NCBI GenBank assembly: GCA_000611775.1
Contig: KK106981.1
Span: 124,001 to 188,000, forward strand
Origin: Umbilicaria muhlenbergii
Lineage: Eukaryota; Ascomycota; Lecanoromycetes; Umbilicariales; Umbilicariaceae
Direction: 5' to 3'
DNA: 64,000 nucleotides
In this document: piece after piece, positions 45,258-57,455 of the stretch
How the letters are laid out: every line of letters starts with the position of its first letter
Position numbering within the stretch: the stretch's first letter is position 1
Notes under the pieces: model-generated
What the model was told of the DNA's origin: nothing
The model's database searches: none
The model's input: the letters and a program-made list of their open reading frames with translations, nothing else
Program-made: the position numbers and the translations under genes

Positions 45258-46070
45258 TTGGCATTGTGAATGAGCCGAAGCATTCTGCGAAATGCGTATC
45301 GGATGGGGAGGGTTGGGTCTTAGGGCGACTGAATTTAAGATCTGCCCCGAAGACAACCCTGGCTGTTTGGAGATACATTAACTACTCTCATAATCTCTAC
45401 GATTACTTTCTCTGTCCACATGCAAAGCATCGTGTAGAGCTATGAGGTGCATATGCTATGAGATACTTCAATGGAGTCTACACAGCATGGTAAGTACATC
45501 TCATCGGATGATGAGAAATACTCAACTCATGTTCGCCTGGTGCAGGCGAGGTCGCCCAGAAGGTCGCCCAGAACGAACATTCTCTTCCGTCCGGCCGCAA
45601 TATACGAGTATCGAGGTGGGAAATTCACACCTCTGTTCTACCTCTGCCTTACCCCTGCAACCCCCCGGCAGCCCACCTGTATGTGGTGCATGCAGTGCCG
45701 AGGCGCGAATCATCACTTGTGGTAAGGTATAGGCTCCGTATCGATACTCTTACATTGTATCTGCAGGCGCCTGCAGGAGCTTCGTTTCTCGCCTCAATCC
45801 CGCATCCATCCTTGCACTTCGTTTCCTAGGTCCACTCACTCCGCGTTTTGTGGGCGGGCACGGCACCCAACTACCACGTAGCAAGTCCGAGATTCGGCGA
45901 GGCTGCTGGAGGGTGGGGTGTGCCTACTCCGTTCTGCAATGGAGAGGGCGCTACTCGTACTTTGTTGTATTATTCTGACCTGCGTTTACATATTTCTCCA
46001 TATCTGTCTTGATCTACCAAGCTAATCGCACACATAAAAAACTGACTGACTGCCTTGATTATGAATTGAC
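45258..46070. other. Intergenic, holding a transposon end
   Basis: Apart from the lone Tc1-type end at about 45575-45738, no gene is seen. The last 100 bp are AT-rich and probably promoter of the AAA+ ATPase gene. Confidence 0.5.
45575..45738 (-). mobile_element. Lone, diverged end of a related Tc1-type element
   Basis: The reverse complement of this stretch matches the left 160 bp of the element at 40405. It begins CGGAGCC next to a TA (45739-45740) and shares GATTCGCGCC/GACTCG text, GCATGCA, a CCCCTGCAACCCCCC-like run, GAAATTCACACC and CCGCAATATA. Identity by eye is perhaps 70%. No matching second end or transposase was found nearby, so it is a fragment or a deletion derivative of an older copy. 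Confidence 0.7.
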
Positions 46071-48801
46071 ATGGGTGTGTTTTTAATCAGTAGAGATTAT
46101 GGAATCTAAGTAGCTAACTGTACATTCTTGTAGAGGGCCGTCACGAACCTGTGAACCAGCGCTATCATGAACCCCTAAGCCAGCGCCATCACGAACCTCT
46201 GATACAAGGCGGTCACGAACCCCAATATATGGCGCACGCAAACTTCCGCCACCGTCGACCAAGAGTTTTTGGCCTCGTGCACTGGGCGAAGATAAAGGTA
46301 TTTTCAGCCTGCCGCCAATACTACAGTTGGGAGCAGAAAAACAAGTCCTATGAAAGAAAGCCGAAATCCGGACGTTCTATGAAGGCCCGCCGAAGTGTAA
46401 ATGTTGTACGAATTGGGTGGTGCGAGAGTCCCTAGAGATACCCGATGAGGCTCAAGACAGATATAACAAGGCTGCTATTAAAGTCTACAAGGCCAAGGAC
46501 CACGAATCTGAGCGTGTGACTTTTGGAGGACTCACGGCCATGAAGTTTCATTCTATCAACATCCAAAGCCAGATGATTACTAACGCCATCAGGCCAATCC
46601 TGGCAACGCTTGGAATGCTGGTAACGGAGAAAGACAGCATCAAGATCAAAGCGCCTTTCAAAGAGCTGTATTTCGCACATTCCCGCATCCAGGAAACTCA
46701 AAGACAAATGGAACCGAACAGCGAAGAAAGGGATCATCTGAACCTTCTGGTAAGAGTGATGGATCAACTTTTCGCAGAGATGTCTCTGGAGGTTACGGAG
46801 CTTCAATCGAAAAGGTACATCTCCCGCGAGTATATTTGGACAATCTTCCCTAAGGGCATCATCATCTATTCCCGCGCGAAGGGCCTAGACAGATTGTACC
46901 AGGTAGTCGATGTTCGTTCATTCGGTTCAAGTTGGGTGATTAGCTGCCGCTACGTCGGATTTGACGGTGCTATTTTCGGCTTCTGTAGTACTAAGCTCTA
47001 TATACCCGGATTCAAGGGTCTTTGCTTGATATCAAAATTGCCGGTCTATCCAGTCGGATTTCACTCTGACCCTTCCATTGAGCAGAAATTGGCCGAGAGA
47101 GGAAGACTGTTGTTAGCCTATCAGGACATGACTTGTCGTGAATATGTTGGCGTTGCCTTTGGAAGGGATGATGATGATTCTGATAGCGAGTACGAGGTGG
47201 ACTCTGAACAACGCACATTGTCCAAATACCATGTTAGCTTTCCAAACCACCTGATTACGTACAAAGATGCTAATAGCGCAGGTAACTGGCAGAGTGGTCA
47301 TTGACGCTTTCACTTTCGGAAAATATAATCCTAATTACGCTATCGAGGTAGAGCGGCTAGAGGGTCTGTGTACTGATGGTGCCGACACGGGTGGGGATAG
47401 CGAGGACTTATCTGAACATGTACCGTCATGGTATGCGAAGCCTGCGAAACGGCCTTCTCCTGAAGAACAAATCACAAACCTGGAAATGCTGAGGAATTTA
47501 CCCAAATATCTGATCCTGATGTCTCCTCTGCTCCCCGGATATTCTCTCAGAACTAATCAATGGCGTGAGTCATAGCAATCCATTGAGATCTATCTCGCTG
47601 ATCTAGAACATAGAGTGGTTTCCCATTGATAATCTGAGCCCTATCACTTGGAACACAGAAGCCCTCAATTATCTGGTCTACCCAGAAAATACGAAAAGTC
47701 TTATCTTGACATTCGTTGAGAACCATGAGCAATCAGCAAAAGTCAGTGACGATGTTATTGCTGGGAAAGGTAGGTGTCTGTGTAATGACTTGTTACTCCG
47801 CTAATTCCACGTACTCCAGGGCAAGGACTTGTTATGCTGTTGAGTGGGCCTACTGGAACTGGCAAGACATTGACAGCAGAATCAGGTAAGCTCCCTGGAT
47901 GTGGACCTCTTGTTGGCGTCTTCAGTGCCAGCTACTAATTTATGATTGTAACAATTGCGGACAGAGTGCGTCGGCCGCTTTACCAGTTACGTGTGGAGGA
48001 GTTGGCGCGCGGCATATCCAGCGAGTCCAACCTGTCCAGGGCCTTCGATCTCGCAATAGAATGGAAGGCAATCTTACTCCTTGACGGTACGTGTGTAGAA
48101 ATGTATCAGATGGCTTTACTGACAATAGCTTCAGAAGCTGACGCCTTTCTGACCAAACGATCTCTTGGAAACTCCGGCAATAATACTCTGGTGACTGGTA
48201 GGCTTCCCGACAAAGATGGTGAACTTGTGATCTGTTTCGCTTGTTGCGAACTTTTCTTTGAAAATGCCTTGGTTCATCTTGAGAGCACAGCGACTGATTT
48301 CTAACAGTCCTTCTGCGTCAACTTGAATACTTTCGGGGCATCATCTTCCTCACCACAAACCTATTAGCAAACATCGATGAAGCATTCATGTCCCGGATCC
48401 ACATTCACCTTCGATATCCAGTACTCTCGCACAATTCACGCCTTGAGGTCTGGAAGAGGTCTCTCTTACGTCTACAAGCACTGCCAACATCGACTGACAA
48501 CTCTGTTGAGATGGAAGTCGATCAACATGGCGACAAGAGCGTCAATTTCAGTATTGACCTACCTCCTGAAACGTTGGAAGCTGTTGCCGCATGGAATCTA
48601 AACGGACGGGAGATCAAGAATGTGGTTAAAAATGCCCATCTGTGGTGTCTCTACAATGGCTTCGTACTATCACTGGAACACTTGGAAGACGCCATTCGGA
48701 TCACAACCCCTTTTGCAAAGAAAGTTGTCTCTGACGAGAAACCCTCATCTGCAGAGGATGAGCCTCCATCAGGCACTAGAAAGCGTCCACGGACTGACTG
48801 A
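46071..48801 (+). CDS. Fungal AAA+ ATPase (DUF7025-type N-terminal region plus AAA core)
   Basis: Nine exons give 741 aa: 46071-46074, 46134-46297, 46357-47232, 47282-47564, 47614-47769, 47820-47885, 47967-48086, 48135-48197 and 48308-48801. The first exon is only ATGG; its intron has a clean CTAAC branch site and TTGTAG acceptor. An 8-residue repeat beginning HEP (about residues 5-32) follows. The N-terminal region contains FYEGPPKCKCCTNW and a DUF7025-like part (YISREYIWTIFPKGIIIYSR). The AAA core has Walker A GPTGTGKT, Walker B ILLLDEADAFL, sensor-1 IIFLTTNL and an arginine-bearing MSRIHIHL. The C-terminal lid ends in a basic KRPRTD. The family is expanded in filamentous fungi with unknown function; a remodelling role is inferred. 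The acceptor of intron 6 (47886-47966) is the least certain. Confidence 0.82.
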
Positions 48802-49818
48802 GGGTTTCCGCTTTTACTCTGTCATTACCTGGTCTATTACGCTGCATTCACTACTTCTTGAGTCATCAACCTCTACGTTGCAACTCGTATCTGGTTACAA
48901 ACATCGAAGAAATGCCGCATCTCTGAACACTCTCCGGCGCAGTTGTACATTAACCACAAACATATGCGCATGGAGCTGTCAATATCTACTCCCATTCCCT
49001 CCACACACGATAACCCAAGATGTGAGATGTCCAAGGTAGGCAGTACTCTATTTGACTACCATTCAAATGGCCCAAAGCCTTTGAACTGAATCAGAAACTG
49101 CACCTAGTCCTCCCTCTCTACTTCTCCCTCTCCCCCGGGCCCCATTCGCATCTTATTAAATCGACCCAAAGATGGCCTCGGCTTGATTGATTGTAAAAGC
49201 TTATATATCTCAATTAGCTACGCCAATCCTCGACCAAGTTCCATATTGCCTCTACTACACAACACTGGCATGCATAGCTGGCCTCAGCAGAAGCTCCCAC
49301 GAGCCGCAAAATGTGGTACACCCTGAGCCCCCTTAAGTCCCATTACCCTCAAACATTCGCCAGCATCTTAAGCGCTGATACTTGAAGTCCACCACCCCAT
49401 CCGTGCAACCAATTGCACCAACTCCGTATGATACCATTGATTCTCTCAAAGTTCTGCAATTCGATTTTTTCATTTTTCCATTCTCCATTTCGCCAAATTT
49501 GATTCGGGACTTTGCTACATCCACAAAACGGCCTTGAAAGCCGCTTTTGAAAACAGCCTTGCAAAATAATCTCGAAAATCGCCTTGCAAGATAGCCTTGA
49601 AAAGCGCCTTCGCAGGCTGTTTTTGACTACCATAAAGACTACCATAATTCATTGAGTTAAACCCAACCTAACCTAAACCGAACTGGGTTGGGTAATACTC
49701 AATCTAGTGTGCAGCGGACGAATAGTACAGCTTCAATTTTCTTTCATCTCTATGTTCACATTCACACCTGAGCTTCGTAGGGCACGATATTGTCATTCTG
49801 TATCTAGTAGTGATACCA
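48802..49818. other. Intergenic, with short CCTTG-type direct repeats
   Basis: 1.0 kb between convergent genes. Imperfect copies of GCCTTG(A/C)AAA recur at about 49531-49615, seven or so within 85 bp. No gene is seen. Confidence 0.5.
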
Positions 49819-52800
49819 TCAAGATGGAGTATACACACAGTACAGCAAGGGGATAAATGAGTCCGATTGTGTCAGCTCTGGTGAATTGCAGGTAGAGATA
49901 GAAGCGCTAGAGTCCTCAGCGCACGGGATACTGACATCATTGTCGCATGTGACCGTGCTCACAGTGTTTGAGTCCGGTGCTCCGTAGTAGCAATTCCGAG
50001 GTCCAGACAGGTCAAACGGACTGAGTTTGGTAGGATACTTCTGGTTGTCAGCACTGGCACTGATGCCTTGCTCGTACAGCGCCTTTGCGCAGCCATCGTA
50101 TCCGTTGTTGACCGCATCATACAGATCCCACCATTCCTCTGAAGAGCCGACATCATCTACACTAAGGAGGCTGATGGTTCAAAGCCCTATCGCGACACTG
50201 TTCGTCGCCGTTGAGCTGGGTGGGCTGGGTGTCGTTGACGTCCCGGTGGGAGTGCAGCCAGGTATGAGAGAACAGTCATCCTCATTAATTCCAACCAGTG
50301 TGCAGACCTGACAATCGCTGGTAATTACTTGATGTGTTGATGAGGCGTTGATTGTAGATGAGGGCAGCGAAGTGTATGCACAGCTACTGGTTGATGGAAG
50401 TAAAGTGAATGTTGAGCCATCGCAGACGCAGTAACCGGAATTGATACCTTGGTCCAGGTCTTCATTTTGCATGGAACATGATGGCATTGAATTAGTTGTA
50501 GGCATAGATGAGGCTGATGTTATTGTTTCAGTAGAGGTTGAGATGATTATTTTTGTTGAGACTGATGTTGAGCCTGTCATTGTTGAAGCTGAGAGATCAT
50601 CATCCTGACCTTGATCATTGTCCTGACTCACAGTTGAGCAAGTGTTCACTCTGATCATCACTGTAGTTGCCTGGATGTTGCAACCTGAAGTCACAGCTGA
50701 ACTTGTTGTAGTACAACTTGAGGAGCTAAGGTTAACAGAGGAACAAGATACAAAGTAGTCTGTAACTGTTGAGGTTGTGCATGAGCTTGTGGGTGATGTC
50801 TCAGGTCCTGTCAGTTTAGGTGGAGAGGCCGGAGGGTCAGGATCATTGAGGTCATTGAAATCATTGCCTTCATCTGAACAAGACAACAAGCATGGAAGAC
50901 TGCAAAATAGCCGGCATTTGTGTCTGCAGCTGGTCAAGCATGTAGGTCCTGGTGGCCCTGGTTTTCATGTCAACGGTGGGTGATCGTTTGATCCAGGTGA
51001 AGTGGTTGAATATGGGTACAGTGGTGAGGTTATAGTATGTGTTACCGGAGGATTGGTCACACCTGATTGACTGCGAGGGTTCCAGTCATCAGTGATGGTA
51101 AAAGGTGGCGGAAGAACACTGCTTGTGATATAAAAAACTGATGAAGTATCTGTTTCAGTAACTGTAACATTAACGTTCCATAGATCAATCAGGGAAGTCG
51201 TAACTGATGATATTGTGAGCGTAGTAGTTTCCATGATTCAATCATAGCCGGTTGAAGTTGAAACATCACCGTTTGCAAGCGTCGTGACTTGAGATGTCAA
51301 CCAGGCAACTTTCAACGAGGTCATGAATAGAGGAAAGGTGATGGTGGTCGCACTCAGCAACACTAGTGGAGGGAGTATGAAAAGACAAGGAGGCTCACAG
51401 TAGAGGACCGGATCTGCACTGAACCATATGTCAGGGTTGATGTAGACATCTCCAGAAGATTCAGAAGTGTTTGTCGCGCTACTGCATGAACCTGACTGGC
51501 AGCCGACCCCGCAATGATCCGTTGTATTTCCACAATAGCCTGCAGCTGAGCAGCAGCTTCCTTGCGGCCAAGCTCCACAGACCGTGTTTCCATGGCTCAG
51601 GCCGCAGGTACCGTCGAAGGTCTCATCTCCAGCAATGCATGGTCCAGACTGGCATCCATCGCCACAATGATCCATTGTATTGCCACAGTAGCCTGCTGCT
51701 GAGCAGCAGCTTCCCTGTGGCCAATCTCCACATATAGTGCCTCCATTGCCTACTCCGCACGTACCGTTTGTGGTGACTGGATGGTTACTGCCACCACCAT
51801 TGGGAGTGTTGCCACTGCACAAGAATTGTGAGCAAGAGCACTTGTAATAATCAAATTTGTCTAACAAAAGAGGATGTGACGTAATCAGACTGACCTGCCA
51901 ATGCCTGAGTTGAAGTCGACACTCCAAATCATCATCCCTCTGAAGCACATATTGCTCACTCATTGCTTCTTGAGCGCAATAGTCTCTGTGTCGTCGTAGC
52001 CGATCCACTGATTATCCCAGCTGATTTGCTTCATCATTGAAGATTGAAGTAATTCAGGCACGATCCCTTTTTCCTTAATCAGAGTCTCAATTTCAATCAG
52101 TGACATTACCCCCGCGAAGTCGGTACAGGGAGCTGGATTGCTTGGTCCTGTAAAAGAGCATTCAATATACGCGCACGTAGGGTCCGCGAGGGTGTACCCA
52201 CGACCATAATACGCGGTGCCAAAGTTGACCTTTGCTGGGTTCAGGCCGTCAAACCATAGTGGGAGAGTATCATTGTAGATTTCCCGAATGTCTGCTTGTC
52301 CTCGGACAATAGATCCAAGAGTTTTCGTGTCGGCATCCCATGAACCATGAAGATCATAAGCCATGAAACCAAACCAATCGACGTAAGGTTCCATAGCCTT
52401 TGCGTCGAAGCCTCTTAGATACCAGTAGTCCGGAGCGAGGGTTAGGCTGATGCCAAACTGGCTTCCGAAGGCAGCCCGCATTTCTTGTACAAGAGCGACG
52501 TAGTTCTCAGTGTCAGCCGTACCACCTCCCCGCTCAGGACTTGCTGGATATTCCCAATCAAGGTCAACACCTTGGAAACCATATTTGCCCATGAACTGTG
52601 ATAGTGACGAGATGAATGCGGCGCGATTCCCTTGCGTGGATGTCATATCACTCCTGACTACTTGATCAGCCCCGGTCGATTACTTGCACGGTTTGCTCCT
52701 TTCTCAAGGCGAGCGCTACTGACCACGTCGTGTGTGTTGCTCCAACATCACTGAAATCGAAGCCACCAATAGCAATCCACGTTTGGAGTGAAGAGGTCTT

Positions 52801-53718
52801 GAGTGCTGTGAACTGAGTATAAACAACGACATCTGAGGCATCTACAGGTACTACTGTGAAGCTTGATGGGTCAATGTTGGCAAAGGCGAAGTAGAGATGT
52901 GTCAGTCCGCTCGTGTTGATTTGCGCAGGAGCTATTCGGTTGCAAAGACGATCACGTAAATTTGACGATTGATAGTATCCGATGGTACGACCGCTCGAGG
53001 ATTGGCCACTGCAGGCCGGGGGTGGTATAACTTGGCAGAGCCCAAAGCCTGCTTGGCATGGCGTCGCACCGTTCGGGTCCGCATCGCCGCAGTGAGCGGA
53101 TGTCGTCTAATTAGTTCCAGTATCAGCAACGAAGAAACAGCGACGGCCAACCTTTCTTCCGCATCTCAAGCGGCTGTGGAGCTTCAACAGACAAAGAGAT
53201 GCTGCAAACTTACTTCACACCAGCCAAAATGTGAGCAGCAGATGTTCATGCCGCATTTGATATCACCACCTTGGCTATATATACCACACATTGCCGTGGC
53301 GTCGCAGTTGGACGTGCAATTGCCTTGGCCGCAATAAGTTGGTCCGTAACCGCATTTCCCATCGTTGCTGCAGCAGCTGTTGACAGCATTATCAGTCATA
53401 TCATTCAGATATATGAATCGGCTTCACAAACCTCCCATCAGGGCAAGGGCTGCCCGATGCACAGGGCTCTGCGTCTCGTTTGAATAGAGGGTTGAACGTG
53501 CGTGAAGTCGAGCCGGGCACCAGTGAGGCGTCGCGGCGTGCCTGAACGACCTGGGAACTGTTGGGTGGCACGACGGAAAGGGTACGGTTGAGAATGTAAT
53601 CCTGAGATAGCTGGATGATTGGAACAGGAGGGGCTACTTGGACATTCTGCTGTACCGGTGACCGACAGTCAACAACGGCAAGCAGCAAGGCGAAGAATAA
53701 GAATCGGTAGAACTCCAT
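49819..53718 (-). CDS. Killer-toxin-like GH18 chitinase (subgroup C type), interrupted as assembled
   Basis: Multi-domain secreted chitinase. Seen in order: signal peptide (FLFFALLLAVVDC) from the ATG at 53718; a propeptide with a KR site; cysteine-rich CBM18-like segments (CCSNDGKCGYGPTYCG; DIKCGMNICCSHFGWC); a GH18 domain with the catalytic GVDLDWEYP (the first Asp of DxxDxDxE is Gln), WFGFMAYDLHGSWD and FGTAYYGRGYT; two near-identical CBM18 domains (CCSAAGYCGNT..HC); a Thr/Ser-rich linker; and a conserved Cys-rich C-terminal domain (WWDLYDAVNNGYDGC, SGPRNCYYG). This is the layout of fungal killer-toxin-like chitinases, relatives of the alpha/beta part of yeast zymocin. Several introns are expected. 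As assembled the frame looks interrupted about three or four times, so it may be a fossil or a poorly assembled gene. Starts 1.65 kb from the divergent secreted protein. Confidence 0.8.
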
Positions 53719-55369
53719 TCCAAGCGAAACGGCGGCTGGTCTTCGGTATGCAAATGTGAGCCGAGGTGCTTGTTGGGCGCCCAGTTGGGTTTGACTCGAG
53801 TTGAATGTTATCTGTTGCACTGAGAAGTTTCCTCGCACTGGCCGCGATTGCCTTTTGCCTGGGTAGCTCAGTTGTGCAAGATGACGTTCAACTGGCCGTG
53901 TGTGGTCCCAACGGCTCCTCCTTTGTTTTCTGTGCTTGCTTATATGTCAGGTCGGTATCAGTTCCCACAAGACACCTGCCGGGCACAAGCCCGGCCCCGG
54001 CCAAAAATGCATCTCTCTATGCTTGGTAGGGTCTTGCTACCGGTAGCATCTGGGCGGTGCCCGCAGGACCAGTCCATTCCTACAGAGTCTGGCTGGTAGG
54101 GGCGCTTCTTTCCTCATTATCCCATTATTGTTGGACCTTTCGTCATCTGGATAGGCCAACTTCAAGCTCCGAGGCCAACTTTACGGCGAAATAACGTTTG
54201 ATCCCTAAAGACGCTCCGAGGTGTCCAGACTCTCATCAGAGCAGGGTTCGGCAAAGTCCAGCTTCTCCAACATTCGACGCGTTGGCTCCGCGTAAGAGTC
54301 ATCTTATGGCATTCTGCCTTGTCCAACCTGTTGGGTGTAAGCGTTTCGTAATAATTGGAGGTAGGTAGGGGTGTTACTTGTGGAGTTGGGGCTGAGATGC
54401 TACGGCGCTGTCAGGCTTGTGACTAAGACAGTGCTAATTCTCACCGCACTAAGGTACGGCACGTGTAGTTATTTCGCAGAAAGGCATCCTTGGAACCATC
54501 TCTTCGACCCGTATCGCAGGGCGCAATCTATTGATGGGATCGGGGTAGGGCACGGCACAGTTTCAGCTCCGGTAAGATATGCACTTTGGGCCTTGGCGCA
54601 ACAGTCAATGGAGCGCGTTCATGTCAGCATCTCAACCTCGCTTGGTGTAAGTTAGAGCCCTTGGAGGTTCGTTCCGTTGATGCTTTACCCGAGGACCTTA
54701 CATGCTTACCTTACTAGGATCAGCTTGGGTGTTCCATTGTTCGAAGAGGTACCTTAGTGAGGACTCTACCTTAGTACTCACGCTAGGATTACGCAGGGAG
54801 CAACAAACGAATCGCCGACGTGATCGGAGTAATCTTACCCCTCCGGTGACACTCTTACGATTAACTACCTTACTATAGTACTCCTACAAGCCTGAGTAGC
54901 ATGCGAAATTGTTGATCAGCTGAACGGAAACCCCACTTCCCACGACTGATTACCCCTGTTCCTTCAGATCTTGCTAACAGCAATTTCGCATTTCGCACGA
55001 TACCAACAGTACCCTACTGTCGGTGGTCACTCGGCCGTACGCCGACTGTCATTTAATATGGAACTTGACTTGGATGACAGGGAAGAAGCAATCCATCTGG
55101 CCCCATATCCTCGTTTCTCGTGCCGTAATCCAACTGTATGTTGGAACAGCCGACCATATCAGCTTACACTCCTAGCTCTCAGTATAGGATGCGCTGTTGG
55201 ATCATAGAGCTAAAGCACTTGAGCGATCATACCTGATGTATCTTCTATCCTCTGTGCAAGCGGCTTGTTGCCTGGAGCTCCCCAATTGTGCTAGTGATAA
55301 ACTCCTGCTTTGATTAATCTTAGAGGTTATTTCTACGTATTTGCATTTCCTTTGTGACTTGCTATAATA
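53719..55369. promoter_or_regulatory. Divergent region between the chitinase and its secreted neighbour
   Basis: 1.65 kb with no gene seen. It holds the promoters of both secreted-protein genes, if they are active. Short ACCTTAG/CTTACC motifs recur at about 54680-54880. Confidence 0.5.
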
Positions 55370-56801
55370 ATGACGCCGGTATCTAAACGGCTTTCGTCCG
55401 TTATCCTGCTTCTTACTGCCTTCCTTGCGATTCTGCTCTGTACAGCTGTAATCCGGCACGAAGATGTTGGCTCCCATAAAGAGCGAAGAGCTGTTTCCCT
55501 CTTGCACCAGGACCTGGTGGTAGACCCTGTCAATGCAGTCATTGCATCGTCCGAGAAGAAGCCAACCATCATATGCTCAGCGGACAAAGATGGTCTGCCA
55601 GGTGCTCAGTGCGAACATATCGACTGTCTTGCAGTAAATGATGGCTCTAGGTAAGTTCTTACAGACGTTCGCCCCAGGACTGATGCTAATGTGTAACCCT
55701 TACCAGCCAATGCTCCTACGCCCAAGATGACTCGAGCACTCCAGCTACGACAGGTCAACCGCAAACGGAAAGCAGTATCGAGGCTGATCATTCGAATCAT
55801 CCGTTCTTGAAAAAGAGAGCTTCCACTTTCGGGAGACAGTCTGACGACTCCTCTACTGGCCGACTTGGGACTCTTGCCGCACGCGCTGTCAGTCAATCAC
55901 CTGGTCTTATCAAAAGAGCATATACTATCAGCTGGAACCCCGCCAAAGTAACGCTCACTTACCAGGATGGAAGTTCAACCGATGCCGTTGAGAAGGGCAA
56001 AGGACTACTCTGCAAGCTCGCAGCCGGCGCAGGACCAGCGAGCCCATGGACAAACAAAGCCGATCTTGACACCTGGGGCTGGTCGTACCAAGTTTACTCG
56101 GATGTAACCGTTGCAGAGGAGAGCCCTGATCTCGAGCCTGCGCTCAACGGCTTGGGCATATCTACGGCCGCTTACCCCCGCAACCAGATGTGGTACGCTG
56201 GGCAAGAAGAATCCACGCCTGCGATCAGGGTAGGTACCTCATAACGTGATTTTCCCACTTATAGAGAGTGATATTCCATCTCCCCTCTGCCCTCTTCTCT
56301 CTCCTGGATTGAAGTGCATTTGCTGATGGTTTGATGCAGTCTCCTACCTACGGCAACTATTATAACACCTACAATGCCAAAGATGGAGTGATTCTTGCCA
56401 ACAGAAATTTCAGTCCTGCAGACCAGAGCCCAACGCTTCAGCCCCCGGATCTTCAAAAGTGGTCCGACGTCGTCTGATACTTCTGGGAAATGTCCTGCCA
56501 AGAAGAGAACGTTGGAGTTGGAAATCTAAACTATATATTTAGGGTTCAAATCGTCAATGACAATACTAATTTCATCGTCAGCAAAGCGCTTGGGAGTACC
56601 TCCGTGGACGCTTGGCCAGGAAAAGAGTTTAGTATGAACACGGATCAAGGCAAAGCATTACTCGGGACATCTAACGGTGGTGGTGTGGCTTGGTTCTTGA
56701 TCAACCACCAAGCGCAAATGGGGACAAAGACGATTAAAAGCGTTAATGTCTTTAGCACGGAGAAAGGCCTGCAGCTAGCCTTCAAAATCGGCAATGCTTA
56801 G
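55370..56801 (+). CDS. Secreted protein divergent from the killer-toxin-like chitinase; interrupted as assembled
   Basis: From the ATG at 55370 there is a hydrophobic signal (SSVILLLTAFLAILLCTAVI). A Cys-containing propeptide follows, then dibasic Kex2-type sites (FLKKRAST, LIKRAYTISW), and a mature part with ISWNPAKVTLTYQDGSSTDA, WTNKADLDTWGWSYQVYSDV and a C-terminal domain with NTNFIVSKALGSTSVDAWPG and AWFLINHQAQMGTKTI. Introns near 55651-55706 and 56232-56339 are likely. I do not recognise a named family. Its position beside a killer-toxin-like chitinase and its Kex2 sites suggest a secreted partner. As assembled it looks interrupted about once, so it may be a fossil. Confidence 0.6.
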
Positions 56802-57455
56802 GATTCGCTGATAGTGTCCCTGGCTTGATACGGTCTAGCAAATCAGAAATTACTACGAAACCATACCTTCTGCGACTGCAGCATGTGTGGGAGAATGGCC
56901 AGAACATTTTTATGCCAGCTTCAAGTATTTGATTACTATGGATTAGTTTTAGTAACGCCGACGGAGTCTTTGTCAACTACATCAGATATGCAAAGGCTAT
57001 CTGCCACTTACATTCCTAAGTCTGATCGCCATCTCAGATTGTGTCCCTCATCCTTTAAACGGCTTCGTTTTGATGTCCGGCCCGCATTCGGCCTAGTCCA
57101 CTGCCTGTCCTGTACGTAGTCCAGATGCCCTCTCATGCTGTGCTTGCAAGGGCTGGCGCCCCTTCAAAACACACCGTCCTATATTCTTCACTCTCGAACC
57201 AGCCCGATACATTGCACGTCCCCTTTCCCCTACACTCCTGACACGCATTGAACATCTTGTCCGCCATCACAGCCCTTTCCACAGGGTGCGTTGCAAACCC
57301 TTAGATATACATATCAATTGAAAGGAGCGAAATTGCGTCGCTGCTACAAATAAAAAATATTTTCACAACGCCGCCACAAATGTCGATGAAGTTTCAAGCT
57401 GGTCAACTGTCCACGAAGAAGCCCCTACAATCAACCCCTGCTACCCGCTTATAGC
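56802..57455. other. Intergenic, no gene seen
   Basis: 654 bp between convergent genes. Nothing with family character. Confidence 0.5.
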
